A program made the position numbers and the translations under genes. A stretch of DNA of 64,000 nucleotides from Canna indica (Eukaryota; Streptophyta; Magnoliopsida; Zingiberales; Cannaceae): positions 32,456,501 through 32,520,500 of the forward strand of contig CP136894.1 in the NCBI GenBank assembly GCA_034359265.1, given 5' to 3'. Each line of letters starts with the position of its first letter. The first letter of the stretch is position 1. Positions 1 to 12,040 of this stretch are shown one piece after another. The notes beneath the pieces were generated by a model. The model worked only from the letters and a program-made list of their open reading frames with translations, did not search any database and was not told where the DNA came from.

Positions 1-87
1 GGGAAACCTAGTAGGCTTCTTCGGGGAGAAAGTTATGAAAGAAATAGTGCCCTAATCTGTAGAGAACTATTTTTGATAATAAATAAT
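1..87. other. Flank of Copia-D, no feature seen
   Basis: Short AT-rich sequence to the left of the Copia-D LTR. It holds no primer-binding site, so the adjacent LTR is the downstream (3') LTR in its own minus orientation and these bases are its insertion flank. No coding potential is seen. Confidence 0.5.
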
Positions 88-590
88 TGTTGGTGAAATG
101 ACCACACTAGAGAGGGGGGGGGGGTGAATAGTATGTTAACTAAATCTATTTGTCTAAATTCGATTTTAAACGTTTCTTAGATTACTTAGGCAATTTATGA
201 TTGAATCACTAAATGCGGAAGCGATAAATGATAAAACAATTAAAACAAAATAATATATCAATGCTAACACAATTATTTATAGTGGTTCGGCCCCAATGCC
301 CACTCCACTACCTAAGCACCCAACTTAGGATTTCCAAGCTAGTTTTACTAGATTAATTAGTTTCCTTACAGTGAGGACTTTACACCGAAAAGTCTCCGCT
401 CTCAAACTGAAGACACTTCAACACCCGAAAGTATCCAGCCTTCCTACCGAGAACACTCTCCCACCTCAACCCTAAGGACAACTCAACTAATCCTAGCAAA
501 CTACGTTTACACTGGTGGATTTAAACCTCAAACACAAAGGCAACCATCAAATTTTAAGACCTAACAACCTAGGTCTTCACAAGCTCAAAT

Positions 591-3139
591 TGTCACACCC
601 CAACTGAGGGTAGTGTGACCGGCCAAGGCCTACATCCTACCCTGTAGCCTACTGTCTACACTGACATAAAGAAACCAAAACATGTCGACAAAAAGAAATA
701 TCATCACAACCTTTATTTAAAAGTTTTCAAAGTTCACAATTTTTAAGTTTTCAAACCAATGAAGAAAACCAATATCAAAACAACTGAACGTCTCAAGTAT
801 CAAAGTTTTACAAACTTTTTATAAATACAACTGTCAGTGCAGAAAAGAAAATAACTACTAAACACTGGACTATGACTCATGGACGCCGCTACGAGATATG
901 GCACCACCTCCCGCCACCCGCTGCACCATGTCGATAGGTCACAATCCTGCTCATGCTCTGCAAAAACAAGGAAACAAACTGTGAGTCCACTTTGGACTCA
1001 GTGAGTGGTTCTAGCGATCCTCCACATAATCCTCAGTTATCCATGCATATCATATAGGGCAACAAACTGAATATACAGGGAGGTAAGCTACTTCTAATGT
1101 GACTACTGACCCCATGGGTCATTCTATGTAAACTGAATATGTGAAAACCTGCCATCTCGGCCTATCAAGCCTCCGGCATCCGACCCTTGGGCCTACTTAT
1201 GGAATAAAAATCTCGGCTACAACCGGCCTTACCATACAAGGTAGAATCATACTGGCCGTCGGCCACATCATATCAAGATGTAAACAAACAATCCCGGGCC
1301 ATCGACTAGGATGGTCCACTAGTCTTCGGTCACTGTCTGGGGTAAGGATAGCTAGTCCCACCCAATTGGGGTCTGGCACCTAGCGGGCCCGCTGGCGTAC
1401 CTCAAGACCCAACACTGGCCGAGCTGAGCATTGGTCATTCTCAACCTCCACGCTCCTCGGCGGACCATCTCAAGCACATCACACAATCAATGTCCTAGGG
1501 TTTCCTTATATACACTTCGTGTTTTCGTATCTTGCCCAAATCCGGGCTACCGGGTCAACAATTAATGCTGCCCTTTCAAAATGTGTACACCTAAGAGTTC
1601 TACGTTTCCAAAATGTTTACTAGAAGTCCTAGAAGTGATAACATCTCCTAGCTAAGTTTCCATATATATACGCTGAGCGTCTCACGACGTCCTACATGTT
1701 ATCTAACCTTCTACACTACCTTGGGTGAGAAATTCCTTGTACTGACCTTGGAATTCAGCCCATAAACATTTTTGGACAGCATGCAATCTAAAGAGAAATA
1801 AGCATTCTTTACAACATATACCATATATAACTATGATATTCATACATAACAATTATACACTACCTTTAAAATTAAGCTCAATAAGAAAAAATTTATCTAG
1901 CATGGCAAGGTAGCAAGGAATTCAATAATGCATGAAATACTAAACATGGTAAACAAATACATCATTTCGAAATTTAAAGATTGAATGGACTAAAGATGGT
2001 CGTTAAGGTAGCATTCCTACAATATCCTAAATCAATCAATTTACTTACTATGGTTAGTATTCTTCCTAAGTATCATGATGTCTCTATAACTCGAACTTTA
2101 TAACCATGGAAGTTTTCATCTAAAGTCACACTCTTTCCCCCTCCCTAGGCTTGGCCGAGCCTTGAGCAAGGGAAACCTTGCTCGGCCATGGCCCTTAGAG
2201 TAGAAAAGGGAAGGAAGACTTTAACTACACTCCTAACTCTTCGTCTCCGATATATCATAATGTCATGTGGACTATTTTACCCATTTCCCTTACCCTTGGC
2301 CGAACCCTCTTCATGAGGTGTGGGGTTCATTCGGCCACACCTAGGAGTTCTAGGGAAATCAAACTGTTTCATATGTGAAATCAACGACGGAGAGTGCTTC
2401 AGTGGGAGATTTATGATCATCTAAGGGCTCTACTTCCGTCAAGGGTATTGGGAAAATTTTTGGCATGACCTTTCCCCTTTCCCCATGATTCGGCAGCTCT
2501 AGATATGAGAAATCGATGAGGAAGCAAGACGATCCAACAAGATTTCGTACAAAATAGTGAATACACAACAATGAAACCAAGATCCGTCGGAAAGATCGCG
2601 AGAAACACACCCTAACACATCTAGAGGTTCGGCTACCCGCCTCCCCCAATCTTTCAAATTCTAACCACTCACCTTGATTGCGGAGAACGAAAGATCAGTT
2701 GACGACGACTTTGAATATTCCGGTGATAGTGCGAAATCCCGGATCGATCCAAGTCCGTCTTCTCCTTGCTCTTCCCCCTCTCCCTAGGCTACCTTGTGCG
2801 ACTCAAAGGATGAGTCACACGACACAAGGATGAGGGGTTTTAATCCCTCATCTAGCCTTCCATATAGGCTCTTGACTCACTTGACTCATACTCAAGACTC
2901 GACTAAACCTGAACTCAACTTGGGTTCCGATTCAACCCACAACATGAGTCGATTTAAACTTGATTTAAGGTATGATTGCATAAAAGGAAAGTCAATCACC
3001 CAATAAAATTCAATGCATCATTAGTCGAGTCATACCTTTTCACTCGAGGCGATCCTGAGGCTTGACTCGACTATCCTCGGGTCCGGCGCGTTGTACCAAG
3101 AACAAATTTTTATATTAGGAAATTTTCCCAGGTCTTATA
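591..3139 (-). repeat. Solo LTR S1 (gypsy-like), 2549 bp, target duplication CAAAT
   Basis: It starts TGTCACACCC at 591 and ends GGTCTTATA at 3139, and is bracketed by CAAAT at 586-590 and 3140-3144. It is similar along its length to S2 (40604-43254), and its terminal part is inverted in S3 (51630-52690). The expected CA terminus has become TA. There is no internal region, so it is a solo LTR left by LTR-LTR recombination. Orientation is inferred from resemblance of the block order to the G1 LTR (minus strand starting TGTAA and ending GTGACA). Short reading frames inside it (for example 1141-1383 and 2359-2649) look fortuitous. Confidence 0.88.
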
Positions 3140-3746
3140 CAAATACAATAAAATAAACAAGAAAATACACAACTTAATGGACCAATAAATCAAACAACTT
3201 ATACTTAGCTCCAAACAAAGTTTTCTAGCTTCCTCTTGATGCCTTTGATGGTGAATCAATGAAATCAAGGCTTACTCAAGGAGTTGAGAGATCAAAGCTA
3301 GGGTTTTCAAGAATGGTGGCTCAATTAAGCTCAAGGATCATCAAAATATGGCTCAAGGTATGTTAGATAAAGGGTGGAAGGCTTGCTAAGGCTTCTATTT
3401 ATGAGCCTTGAGGAGTTAGCATGAAACACCCAACTCAACAGCTAGGAAACTAGCAGTTTACGCCGTCTAGTCGATCGTCGGTCGACCGACCGAGCGATCG
3501 ACTGAGCGACTGAAGGCTTTCTGCTGCTTCCTGGCAACCTTCGGTCAATCAATCGATCGATCGAATTGACTACTGCCAATTTTTGACCACATTCGGTCGA
3601 CTGATCGGTCGACCGAAACTAGGCTGAGCTTGATTTTTTCAGCCTTCTTCTTGCGCGCTTCATTTACGGGTTCCGGCCCTCAACGTGGGTCAACATGGAG
3701 AGCTTTCCATGTGTTCTTTAGACTCGTCCAAGACGTCTTTGGTGCA

Positions 3747-6040
3747 TGTCACGCCCCAACTCAAGGTCACGTGATCGGCCAGGGTATACGTGCCTATATC
3801 CCGCAGCCTAAACCATGCACATGCCAACTCAACAAATAAATATAGCGAAAAGAAATAATAAGTTTTATTGCAAATGAAAGTGAACCAAAACCGAGTTTAT
3901 GTCAAGTAGCTCAAAGGAAACGAAAAGTGCAGAATGACATTTTAAGTTCAGAAATTCAAAAGTTCAGATACAATAAAGCCTGAAATAAATGACATAAATT
4001 CCCTCAGGGCTACAACTCCAAATCAAACTAATACAAGTGCATGACTACTACCAAAAGACTCGACTACGACCCTAACTAGGACTGCTATGAGATCATGCAG
4101 CTCATTTGCCCTCCAGCGGTGCCAAGTGCATCCGACTCTCCTCATCGGTCAAGCTCTGCAAAATAGAAATCAAACGACAATGGGTGAGTTCAAGGAACTC
4201 AGCGAGCGGTTTCACCAACCCTCACAAATAAAAATCACAGAGATAACAAAAATAAAATCTATCTCTACAGAAAACAATATCACGAAGGTGTGACTAGCTA
4301 ATAGACCACCCATGCCCCAAGGCATCTAACCCTCCAAAGTGGAGTACATCAGGCCGAAGCCTACCATGCCTGAAGGCAACAACACGTACTAGGATAATCG
4401 AGAAAGGCCCTCCGAACTTGCTCCTCGAGACGTGATATCACAAGAGTAATCGGGTAGGCCCTCCGAACTTACTCTTTTAAGACATCACATAAATAATTGG
4501 GAAAGACTCTCCGAACTTATTCATCTAAAAATCATGTAGGGGATAATTGGGAAGGCCCTCCGAACTTATCCCACGAGGCCAAACCAGAACTTGATCTGTA
4601 GGTTGGGAATTTCACATCCAACCTCCCGGGCGTAGCCCGCAATCCGGCTCCTAATTGAGCCGCTCCACCATTCGCAAGAATATGGCGCATCATGACCTAA
4701 GTCAAAACTCTCCTACGGTGTCCAAGGGGTGTACTCATTAGGAGGCGTCTGAACACTCCAGATCCGACCCCTATCTCTTAGACCCGTAATATCATGAACC
4801 CGTGTGATTTTATTTCATGCATGATTTATAAGTTGGTTCATGACATATTATGGTCACCCTTAATCCAATTTTAATTATGTAATTAAAATTTAGATCACCA
4901 TGATTAAGGTTTTGTTTTAGGTCACTATTCTGCCCATAAATGATGTGTCTAACCCGAATATAGTCTCCAAAGTGTGTCCTATATTTCCAAACTATATTTT
5001 TTGGTCGAAACGATAGGTCACATGACTATATTCACAGAAATACACATACCACAGATAATAAACTAAAATCAGCACAGATTCATCATGTCAGCATACAATT
5101 CCAGCAACATACAATTTTCAGCATACTATGAAATTAAATCCGAAAATTAATCCTTAAATTAGCATTAGGACAGAATACTAATCTCAAGATTTAATTCACA
5201 GAAATCATATTTTTAATCAAGATTAACAAGAACCTACAACACGTAAATCAAGAAGCAAACATTTAGATCAAGAATGCCCTTCTCAAGAGTTGGGGACATC
5301 AATATCAAGATCCTAATCCTACCACATGATTTCTACTTAAAAATCAACGATTTAATCCTAAGCATGCAATCCATAAATCAAGAAATCAAATTGGGAGAAT
5401 AGATCAAGATTTGCACATCAAGAAAACTCATTCGCGCTTTTCATTGAACACCTTGAGGGCGTCCTCGGTTTCCCCTTTGGCCGAGCACCCCTAGGTTTAT
5501 CCTAGGGCTGCTGAGCCCCATAGGGGAGAGATTCAGCTTGGCTCTGGATGGCGGCAGCTCCAAGGGGAAAGTGAAGGGGGCCGGCGGCTGGCTTGGCTGG
5601 CGGTTGGCTCCCTTTCTCAAATCTTTGGGTGGCTCCAAAATAGGAGCCACAAGCCAAGGGGAGGGGGTTTTATACTCTCTCCTCAACCCTAACCCCTCTA
5701 AAACCTTAATCCAACCCGTATCCACCTTGAGCCAAATCCAAACCCGCTAACCCGATAGACTTAATTAATTTAATTAGACTTTATTCTAATACAAAAATAA
5801 ATCATAAGCAATTAATTAAATACACCGACATGAACATAATTTATAATTATGCACACACAACATCAAATTAAATAATTTCAACTACTCAAGCCTAAATTCA
5901 TAAATTTCATATCCTACTTACTCGAGCTCGCAAGCTCGCACTGGAACATGAGTCGACTCGGCTCGACCACATACTTGTTCGCTAGGCTGGCAACACAACA
6001 TAAGAGGAAAATAATAAAATTAAATATCTAGGATATTACA
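3747..6040 (-). repeat. G1 3' LTR (2294 bp)
   Basis: The ends are TGTCACGCCC and ATATTACA on the plus strand. It aligns with 9157-11812 but lacks about 0.3 kb present there around 11010-11330, and it has fewer units of the internal repeat (four against six). It shares the overall block pattern of the S-family LTRs without close sequence identity. Confidence 0.9.
4388..4590. repeat. Imperfect tandem repeat in G1 3' LTR, about 55-bp unit, 4 copies
   Basis: Each unit has the core CCCTCCGAACTTA preceded by an AATCGGGAAAG-like segment. The third copy has ACTCTCC in place of CCCTCC. The 5' LTR has six units in the corresponding place. Confidence 0.8.
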
Positions 6041-6055
6041 ATCCTCCCTCCTTAA
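6041..6055 (-). promoter_or_regulatory. G1 polypurine tract
   Basis: On the minus strand the sequence AAGGAGGGAGGAT directly precedes the LTR start TGTAATATCC. This is the expected position of the plus-strand primer of an LTR retrotransposon. Confidence 0.75.
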
Positions 6056-6082
6056 TGAAATCCTCGAATTTCAGAAAAGAAA

Positions 6083-6360
6083 CTAAGGACTCACCAAATC
6101 ATCAAATAATGAAGGATAACACTCCCTCATATCTTGCTCCACCTCCCAGGTGGCCTCCTGGCCGGAATGGTGCTCCCATCTGACTTTTACCAAGGGGATC
6201 TCCTTGGACCTCAACTTTTGCATCTGCCGGTCTAGCACCTCAACTGACCGCTCCTCACAAGAGACTGCTGAATCCATCTCCACTACGGTAGGCTCGATCA
6301 CACCACCGCTGCCAGCTTAAGATCGTGGGTTGGGTAATTCTTCTTGTGAACCTTCAACTG
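6083..6360 (-). pseudogene. G1 RNase H stub joined to chromodomain-like integrase tail
   Basis: 6302-6360 on the minus strand encodes a short RNase H block resembling the conserved QLKxHxKNYPTHDLxLAAV motif. It runs directly into 6301-6083, which encodes a 72-residue segment with LDRQMQKLRSKEIPLVKV, WEHHSGQEATWE and YPSLF. The latter is the chromodomain-like C-terminus of gypsy integrases. The rest of RNase H, the H2C2 finger and the DDE core are missing, so the join is an internal deletion of well over 1 kb. No integrase activity is possible. Confidence 0.82.
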
Positions 6361-7202
6361 TCCGGAGGCATAGTCTATCACTCACACTTACTATCCTATT
6401 CGAACTTGACCTTCTTCTGGGTCAAGCGGGTCAATGGCGCTGCAATCCTGGAGAAATTCTCCACAAACTTCCTGTAGTAACCTGCCAACCCCAGAAAACT
6501 ACAAATCTACGAGATGTTAGTCAGCCTCTTCCAATTCTGAACCGCTTCAATCTTTGCAGGGTCCACTTTTATTCCTTCATTGGACACCACTTGGTCAAGA
6601 GACCCCACACTCTCCAACTAGAACTCGCACTTGAAGAATTTGACATACAATCTGTGCTCCCTGAGAGTTTCCAGAACTACCCTCAAGTGCTCAGCATGCT
6701 CCTCCCTACTCCCGGAATAAATCAAAATATCATCAATTAACATAATCACAAACTTATCCAGGTATTCCTCGAACACTCGGTTCATCAGGTCCATAAATGC
6801 TGCAGGTGCATTAGTCAGCCCGAAGGATATCACCAGGAACTCAAATTGCCCATACCTCGAACTGAAAGCAGTCTTAGGGACGTCACTGTCCCGAATCCTC
6901 AACTGATGATACCATGACCGCAGGTCAATCTTAGAAAACCACTGAGCTCCCTGAAGCTGATCATATAAGTCATCAATCCTGGGCAACGAGTACCGAATCT
7001 TCACTGTTACCTTGTTAAACTATCGGTAATCAATGCACATCCGCATGAACCCATCCTTCTTCTTTACAAAGAGCACTGGAGCACCCCAAGGCCAAACACT
7101 AGGGTGAATGAAACCCAGATCAAGCAGTTCCTGCAACTGGGACTTTAACTCCCTCAACTCAGCTAGTGCCATCCGATACGGAGTAATGGAGATCGACTTC
7201 AC
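6361..7202 (-). pseudogene. G1 reverse transcriptase, broken
   Basis: From 7202 downward the frame encodes the gypsy RT start ([35 protein letters not shown], MCIDYR), a TAG at 7020-7022 where a Gln is expected, then [44 protein letters not shown] and the active-site box LIDDIL (usually FIDDIL). The frame is lost near 6620. The connection domain (VDPAKIEAVQNW, SFLGLAGYYRKF) continues in other frames to about 6370. The family makes cDNA from element RNA in cytoplasmic particles. This copy is inactive because of stops, frameshifts and the downstream deletion. Confidence 0.88.
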
Positions 7203-7275
7203 CCCTGGCTATGATTCGATACAGAATTCGATCTCTCTCTCTGGAGGTAACCCTGGAAACTCCTCCGAAAATACA

Positions 7276-8064
7276 TCAGAGAAACCCGCATACCATGAGC
7301 GTCCCCCTGATGTCTCTGGCCGCACCTCCACCTTCCTTCGCCACCGACACAACGACAAAAAAGGACTGACATCCACCAAAGAGTAACTTCCGAGCCTTAA
7401 GAGCTGAAATCGCCATCAACGGCTCACCCCTTCCCTCACCCTGAAAAGTAAATTGGGGCAACCCGGGCTTACTGAAGGTCACAATCTTAGCCCTGCAATC
7501 CACTAAGGCGAAATGGTCCGCCAACCAGTCCATACCCAATATCACTTCAAGCTCTAACATCGGTAGGAGTGTCAAATCGGCCATCAGCACATGCCCACAA
7601 ATGACAATCTCGCAGCCTCGAAAGACTATCTCTGCCATCACAGAAACACCCATAGGTGTAGATACCACAAGTGGAAAATCAAGCACAGAAGATACCCCTG
7701 ACAACTTAGCAGCAAACAAAGCAGATACGAAAGAGTGCGTAGCACTCGGATCAAATAAGACATATGCCATGGTAGACCCAACGATAATATTACCTGACAC
7801 CACAGCCCTGGATGCCTCAGCGCCCTCTTGGTTCATAGCAAACACCCGTGCAGCGGGCCTCTCTGAACCACCTGCTCGTTGGCCTCCTCCCTGAGTCTGA
7901 CCCCTCTGAGCTACGGAACCCACTGACATTGGTGCATTTCCTCTGGTCTGATCAGACTGCTGACTGCCCTTTCTAGGGCAATCCTTTTTGTAATTCCCAG
8001 TCTGCCACAATTGAAACATCCCTATGATCGTCCCCAGCAAGCCCCCCAGTGCCTCATGTGACAT
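7276..8064 (-). pseudogene. G1 gag zinc-knuckle end and retropepsin-like protease
   Basis: The 262-codon frame holds a partial CCHC region near its start (CPRKG), a Gly/Gln/Arg-rich linker, and a protease domain with LFDPSATHSFVSALF, VLMADL and VILGMDWLADH. The usual gypsy active site is DSGATHSF. Here the Asp is kept but Ser-Gly has become Pro-Ser, so the catalytic loop is damaged. The frame ends at 7276, and the link to the RT (ELPGLPP-like spacer) is shifted into other frames. Confidence 0.85.
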
Positions 8065-8153
8065 CGGTTACACTGCTGTGGCCCAAACCTCCGCTGCGGA
8101 CCTCTAGATGACGCTCCTGGTCCTAAACCCCTAGAACTGTTATGTCCTCCGCC

Positions 8154-8961
8154 CTACGACGGATCCGCTGCCTTGGGAGTACCCTCAGAATGAGCTGGCC
8201 GACCCCCTGAATGCTGGGGCCGAAACTTCTTCTTTTGAGGTCCATCAAGCCTGTCTGTCGGTACCAGTGCCTCCTTCCAAAGTGCCTCATCAACGACTCG
8301 GGCAAATGAAGTATTCTCTATGTAATGGATCAATCTTGCAATCTGCGGCCTCAGTCCCTCAACAAACCTCTTGACCCTGGCGGTCTCTGTGGCTATCAAA
8401 GTGGGATGGTACTTCGAGAGTCGTGTGAACTCCATCTCATAATTAGATGTGAACTGATATGCTACCCGTCTGATGCAATAGCTCGAACTCCTTCGCCCGC
8501 CTGTCTCGGACGCTCATCGGCAAGTACTTCTCCACCATAGCAGCTCTAAACTCCTCCCAAGTAGGGGGTGGTGCATCTAGTGCTCGGCGGTCCCTCCAGG
8601 TATGGAGCCAATCCTTAGCTGGTCCTCTCAGCTGTAACCTGATCAGTCGAGCAATCGTCTCTGCAACAAAATCTGCATAAGAAAGTGCTCTGAGGGCTCT
8701 AACCACTGGTGCCACTGGCTGAACCACATCTGGTACTGCGGGTTCTGCTAGTACTGACAGTGGCTGCTGCCTCATCTCCTACTCTCTGCGGAGTGCCTCT
8801 GTCAGCTCAGCCACTCGGGCATGTAGATGCACAACCATGGGATCATGTCCCACCTCCTCCCAGGCCTGCGGTGGTCTCCCATGACCCCGACCCCGGCCTC
8901 GGCCTTGGCGCTCAGTGGAGTTGCTATCACTATCGCTCCGTGCGGCATCAAAGTCCTCCAT
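8154..8961 (-). pseudogene. G1 gag, broken
   Basis: The start codon at 8961 opens a segment with an acidic N-terminus, a GRGRGRGHGR stretch and a short helix-rich part ending in ALRRE, then an in-frame TAG at 8779-8781. The same frame goes on (8775-8443) with ARLIRLQLRGPAKDW and a FRAAMVEKYLP motif, the conserved core of plant retrotransposon gag. After a frameshift, 8435-8154 carries EFTRLSKYHPTL and the VKRFVEGLRPQI block. Gag forms the particle shell. The GRGRG N-terminus and the helix are shared with G2 gag (13061-13795). Confidence 0.88.
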
Positions 8962-9141
8962 CGATCTAGAAACACCAGAAAAGAAACAATTCATGATTAA
9001 GCAATTGAATTCACCCAATATTTTGCAAACTAAATCACAAGTCGCGCCCATTGATCTCATAGCATACCCTTACCGTATACTGACACACTAGCAATGCCCT
9101 ATACAGTGACAACTCTAGGTCATAGTTAGACCGAACCACAT

Positions 9142-9153
9142 GCTCTGATACCA
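9142..9153 (-). promoter_or_regulatory. G1 primer-binding site (initiator tRNA-Met)
   Basis: The minus strand reads TGGTATCAGAGC three bases inside the 5' LTR boundary, complementary to the 3' end of plant initiator tRNA-Met. It fixes the element's orientation. Confidence 0.9.
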
Positions 9154-9156
9154 CAT

Positions 9157-11812
9157 TATCACGCCCCAACTCAGGGTCATGTGATCGGCCAGGGTATACG
9201 TGCCTATACCCCGCAGCCTAAACCATGCACATGCCAACTCAACAAATAAATATAGCGGAAAGGAATAACAAGTTTTATTTCAAATGAAAACGAACCAAAA
9301 CCGAGTTTACGTCAAGTAGCTCAAAGGAAATAAAAAGTGTGGAATAACATTTTAAGTTCAGATACAATAAAGCCTGAAATAATGACATAAATGCCCTCAG
9401 GGCTACAACTCCAAATCAAACTAATACAAGTGCATGACTACTACCAAAAGACTCGACTACGACCCTAACTAGGACTGCAATGAGATCATGCAGCTCCTCT
9501 GCCCTCCAGCGGCGCCAAGTGCATCCGACCCTCCTCGTCGGTCAGTCTCTGTAAAATAAAAATCAAACGACAACGAGTGAGTTCAAGGAACTCAACGAGC
9601 GGTTTTACCAACCCTCACAAATAAAAATCACAGAGATAACAGGAATAAAATCTATGTCTACAGAAAGCAATGTCACGAAGGTGTGACTAGCAAATAGGCC
9701 AACAGGCCACCCATGCCCCAAGGCATCTAACCCTCCAAAGTGGAGTACATCAGGCCGAAGCCTACCATGCCCGAAGATAACAACACATACTAGAATAATC
9801 GAGAAAGGCCCTCTGAACTTATCCTATTATAAGGAATCTCGGGAGCAATCGGGAAAGGCCCTCCGAACTTGCTCCACGAGACGTGATATCACAACAGTAA
9901 TTGGGTAGGCCCTACGAACTTACTCTTTTACGACATCACAGGAATAATGGGGAAAGGCCCTCCGAACTTATTCCTCTAAAAATCATCTCGGGAATAATCG
10001 GGAAGACCCTCCGAACTTATCCCACGAGGCCAAACCAGAATAATCAGGAAAGGCCCTCCAAATTTGTTATGCAGGTTGGGAATTTGACGTCCAACCTCCT
10101 AGGCGTAGCCCGCAATCCGGCTCCTAATTGAGCCGCTCCGGCATTCGCAAGAATATATCGCATCATGACCTAAGTCAAAACTCTCCTACGGTGTCCTAGG
10201 GGTGTACTCATTCGGAAGCGTCTCAACACTCCAGACCCGACCCCTATCTCTTAGACCCATAATGTCATGAACCCGTGTAGTTTTATTTTATGCATGCTTT
10301 ATAAGTTTGTTCATAATAGATTATGCTCACCCTTAACTCAATTTATTTAGATCACCATGATTAGGGTTTTGTTTTAGGTCACTGTTCTGCCCAGAACTGA
10401 TGTGTCTAACCCGAATTTAGTCTCCAAATGTATCCTATGTTTCCAAACTATGTTTTCTGGTCGAAACGATAGGTCACACGATTATATTCATAGAAATACA
10501 CACACCACAACAAACAAAATAAAATCAACACAGATTCATCATCTCAGCATATAATTTCATCAACATACAATTTTCAGCATACTATGAAATTAAATCTGAA
10601 AATTAACAGAAATTAACCCTTAAATTAGCATTAGGACAGAATACTAATTTCAAGATTTAATTCACAGAAATCATGCTTTTAATCAAGATTAACAAGAACC
10701 TACAACACTTAAATCAAGAAGCAAGCATTAAGATCAAGAACCCCATTGTCAAGAGTCCCTAAGGCATCAATATCAAGATCCTAATCCTACCACATGATTT
10801 CTACCCAAAAATATGAGATTTAATCCTAAGCATGCAATCCATAAATCAAGAAACCAAATTGGGAGAATAGATCAAGATTTGCATATCAGGAAAACTCATT
10901 CGGACTTTTCATCAAACACCTTGAGGGCGTTCCCGGTTTCCCCCTTGGTCGAGCACCCCTAGGTTTACCCTAGGGCTGCCGAGCCCCATAGGGGAGAGAT
11001 TCGGGTCTCCCCAAGCACAAATTCTAAGAAACATGATAATAACTCGAAGAATAAATCAAGAACAAAGCATAAATACCAAGCCGCCAAGAACGACTTCAAG
11101 AATCTGATTAAAATCCCGAAGAAAGAGGGTAAACCACTCATGTAATTCCGGCTTTGAAATTTGGCGCCTCAACCCCAAGGAAGAAGGGGCAGGCGGTGGC
11201 TCCTCCCAAGCTGCCGTCTTGATGAGGAAGGGAGAGAGGAAAGGAGAGGGGCTGGCTTCGGCTGACTCCTCTCGGCTCGGCTCAGAGGGGAGGAAGAAGA
11301 AGGGAAGCTTGGGCACCCGACTCGGCTTGGCTCTAGTTCGCGGTGGCTCCAAGGGGAAAGGGAAGGGGGCCGGTGGCTGGCTCCCTTTCTCAAATCTTTG
11401 GGTGGCTTCAAAATAGGAGCCACAAGCCAAGGGGAGGGGGTTTCTATACTCTCTCATCAACCCTAACCCCTCTAAAACCTTAATTCAACCGACAACCACC
11501 TTGAGCCAAATCCAAACCCGCTAACCCGATAGACTTAATTAATTTAATTAGAATTTATTCTAATACAAAAATAAATCATAAGCAATTAATTAAATACACC
11601 CACATGAACATAATTAACAATTATGCACACACAACATCAAATTAAATAATTTCAACTACTCAAGCCTAAATTCATAAATTTTATATCTTACTTACCTGAG
11701 CTCGCAAGCTCGCACTAGAACATGAGTCGACTTGGATCGACCACGAACTAGTTCGCTAGGTTTACAACACAATATAAGAGGAAAATAATAAAATTAAATA
11801 TCTAGGATAACA
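9157..11812 (-). repeat. G1 5' LTR (2656 bp)
   Basis: It begins TATCACGCCC (TG changed to TA) at 9157 and ends GGATAACA at 11812. It retains about 0.3 kb (11010-11330) missing from the other LTR. The GC-rich reading frames at 11056-11460 on both strands fall in this block and have no recognisable protein similarity. Confidence 0.9.
9789..10065. repeat. Imperfect tandem repeat in G1 5' LTR, about 55-bp unit, 6 copies
   Basis: Six occurrences of a CCCTCCGAACTT-type core (variants include CCCTACGAACTT and CCCTCCAAATTT) recur at roughly regular spacing. The unit number differs from the four copies in the sister LTR. Confidence 0.8.
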
Positions 11813-12026
11813 GTGCATACGTTGAACTTCGAGAAACCTTCGCGACAAACCCAAACTCGTCAACCAATGTCCTTCTGATTTTTTGATTTCTTCTGATATT
11901 TCCGATCGAGGACATCGAGTGCTAACCGACTTGGAATCTGAAAGTATTTCTCAATAAAACATTAGTTCCATGTTTGTTATAATAAAAAACGAGATTAAGA
12001 CCAAGGTTGAAAACCTTAAGCCAACA

Positions 12027-12040
12027 CTCTTCCCCTTTTT
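12027..12040 (-). promoter_or_regulatory. Copia-D polypurine tract
   Basis: The minus strand reads AAAAAGGGGAAGAG immediately before the LTR start TGTTGG. This is equivalent to the AAAAGGGGGAGAT tracts of Copia-B and Copia-C. Confidence 0.75.

Larger units (their letters stand above)
3747..11812 (-). mobile_element. G1: Ty3/gypsy retrotransposon, defective, 8066 bp
   Basis: Two long LTRs (3747-6040 and 9157-11812) flank a minus-strand internal region with gag, protease and reverse transcriptase remnants. Exact target duplications GTGCA lie at 3742-3746 and 11813-11817. A primer-binding site for initiator tRNA-Met adjoins the 5' LTR and a purine-rich tract adjoins the 3' LTR. Most of RNase H and the integrase core are deleted, leaving only a chromodomain-like tail, so the copy is non-autonomous. 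It sits inside the Copia-D LTR and is therefore younger than that insertion. The domain order gag-PR-RT-RH-(IN) and the C-terminal tail suggest a chromovirus-type gypsy element. Confidence 0.93.
88..12026 (-). repeat. Copia-D 3' LTR, in three pieces
   Basis: The pieces are 88-590, 3145-3746 and 11818-12026, plus one copy of each 5-bp target duplication. The piece at 290-540 is the reverse complement of the distal part of the Copia-B LTR (17780-18020). The piece at 3461-3625 carries the palindrome-rich block of GGTCGACCGA and CGATCG motifs seen in all copia LTRs of this group here. A run of about 12 G at 112-124 lies near the LTR end, where Copia-C has a C-run in the opposite orientation. Confidence 0.8.

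Noticed and set aside
1141..1383. 80-codon frame in the S1 solo LTR
   Set aside because: The equivalent part of S2 (around 41160-41370) does not keep it, and no protein motif is present.
11056..11460. GC-rich frames on both strands at the G1 LTR end
   Set aside because: They lie in LTR sequence, the sister LTR has lost most of the block, and composition alone explains the open frames.
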